From positions 1 through 50,025 of the forward strand of contig JAFAZX010000065.1 of the NCBI GenBank assembly GCA_019239425.1: DNA of 50,025 nucleotides. Reading direction: 5' to 3'. This document shows, piece by piece, positions 49,607 through 50,025 of the stretch (position 1 is its first letter; each line of letters begins with the position of its first letter). This stretch comes from Acidobacteriota bacterium. Its GTDB lineage: Bacteria > Acidobacteriota > Blastocatellia > Pyrinomonadales > Pyrinomonadaceae. A program made the translations under genes and the position numbers. Under the pieces are notes generated by a model. It searched no databases and was not told the origin of the DNA. It saw only the letters and a program-made list of their open reading frames with translations.

Positions 49607-50025
49607 ATGAGTTCAGAGGCTTTGTCCTTTTCCCAGGTTGATTCCGAAAATTCGCTTAGGAGTTTGGCAAGTGGCGAGTTGACATTCAACGGGAACTCCT
49701 CTTTGACCGAGCCAGTTGCAACCCCTTCGTTTTTGGGTGTCGTCGGTCAGAGTTCGGGCCTAAGAAACGTGTTGCAACTCGCCAAGGTGGTTGCCGCCAC
49801 CAGCTCTACGGTGCTGCTGCTGGGCGAGACCGGGACGGGGAAGGAACTCATCGCCCGCGCCATCCACGAGCGCAGCCAACGACAGCAGCGGCCTTTCGTC
49901 ACCTTGAACTGCGCGGCCATTCCGAGTTCGTTATTCGAGAGCGAGCTGTTCGGCCACGAGCGCGGCGCCTTCACCGGCGCGAATATGCAGCGGGCGGGGC
50001 GTCTGGAGTTGGCGGATCGCGGGAC
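49607..50025 (+). CDS. Sigma-54 dependent activator, N-terminal part (runs off the window)
   Basis: It starts at ATG 49607 with GAGGAGG six bases upstream and is open to the window edge (139 codons). A linker of about 45 residues (MSSEALSFSQVDSENSL) leads to an AAA+ domain with VVGQSSGL, Walker A GETGTGKELIARAIHE and GAFTGAN. There is no sensor domain before the AAA+ module, as in the partial activator at 1-409, which shares the MSS start and AAA+ domain. Likely an operon with the STAS-like gene. Confidence 0.9.
   Translation, partial: MSSEALSFSQVDSENSLRSLASGELTFNGNSSLTEPVATPSFLGVVGQSSGLRNVLQLAKVVAATSSTVLLLGETGTGKELIARAIHERSQRQQRPFVTLNCAAIPSSLFESELFGHERGAFTGANMQRAGRLELADRG

Overview
The window is visibly GC-rich and reads as a chromosomal segment of an Acidobacteriota bacterium, most likely near Blastocatellia. 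This is an inference from the gene repertoire: an Oar-like TonB-dependent receptor with a carboxypeptidase-regulatory domain, several propeller-type sensor kinases with NarL regulators, small DoxX-like proteins ending in DARLFGRR, and sigma-54 activators paired with small STAS-like proteins. No tRNA, rRNA, CRISPR array, transposase or phage gene was seen.

Layout. 1-409: partial sigma-54 activator (minus). 627-8277: DoxX-like protein, Oar-like receptor, propeller histidine kinase converging on a NarL regulator. 8506-11132: a compact lasso-peptide operon (RRE protein, B2 peptidase, cyclase, and a 43-residue precursor recognised here from sequence). 11292-18827: three further two-component modules and two more DoxX-like genes; a duplicated receptor/DoxX segment has left a 14-codon receptor relic. 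18828-22282: an array of truncated or internally deleted genes (redoxin, crotonase, cytochrome P460, pirin) around an intact metallo-beta-lactamase-fold gene and an isochorismatase-like gene with a replaced tail. 22283-25474: receiver/thioredoxin-reductase fusion plus a cNMP-binding histidine kinase. 25702-35614: TolC, GAF/sigma-54 activator, STAS-like protein, HtrA-like protease, and RND adaptor and pump. 35757-38676: epoxide hydrolase pseudogene and a DUF6178 protein. 38792-42582: sigma-70 promoter, cobalamin riboswitch and class I ribonucleotide reductase (nrdA, nrdB). 42594-45663: truncated PP-loop gene, PepSY protein, zinc alcohol dehydrogenase, broken CDF transporter. 45629-50025: a very large NTF2/PAS/GAF sigma-54 activator, a second STAS-like gene and a partial activator.

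How the parts fit. The efflux region looks like a self-contained sigma-54 regulon: tolC, the protease gene and the RND operon each have a GG-N10-GC promoter, and each is preceded by the same 12-6-12 inverted repeat, probably the binding site of the activator encoded between them. A second family of sites, a roughly 51-bp module (GACCGATACC, GTCTAATAG, GTGGTCTACTCGC), lies before redoxin, crotonase, epoxide hydrolase and alcohol dehydrogenase genes. Its first block also precedes the reductase/kinase operon, the CDF relic and a receiver gene. This suggests a stress or detoxification regulon, several members of which are now decaying. The lasso operon sits among two-component systems and has no visible exporter or isopeptidase.
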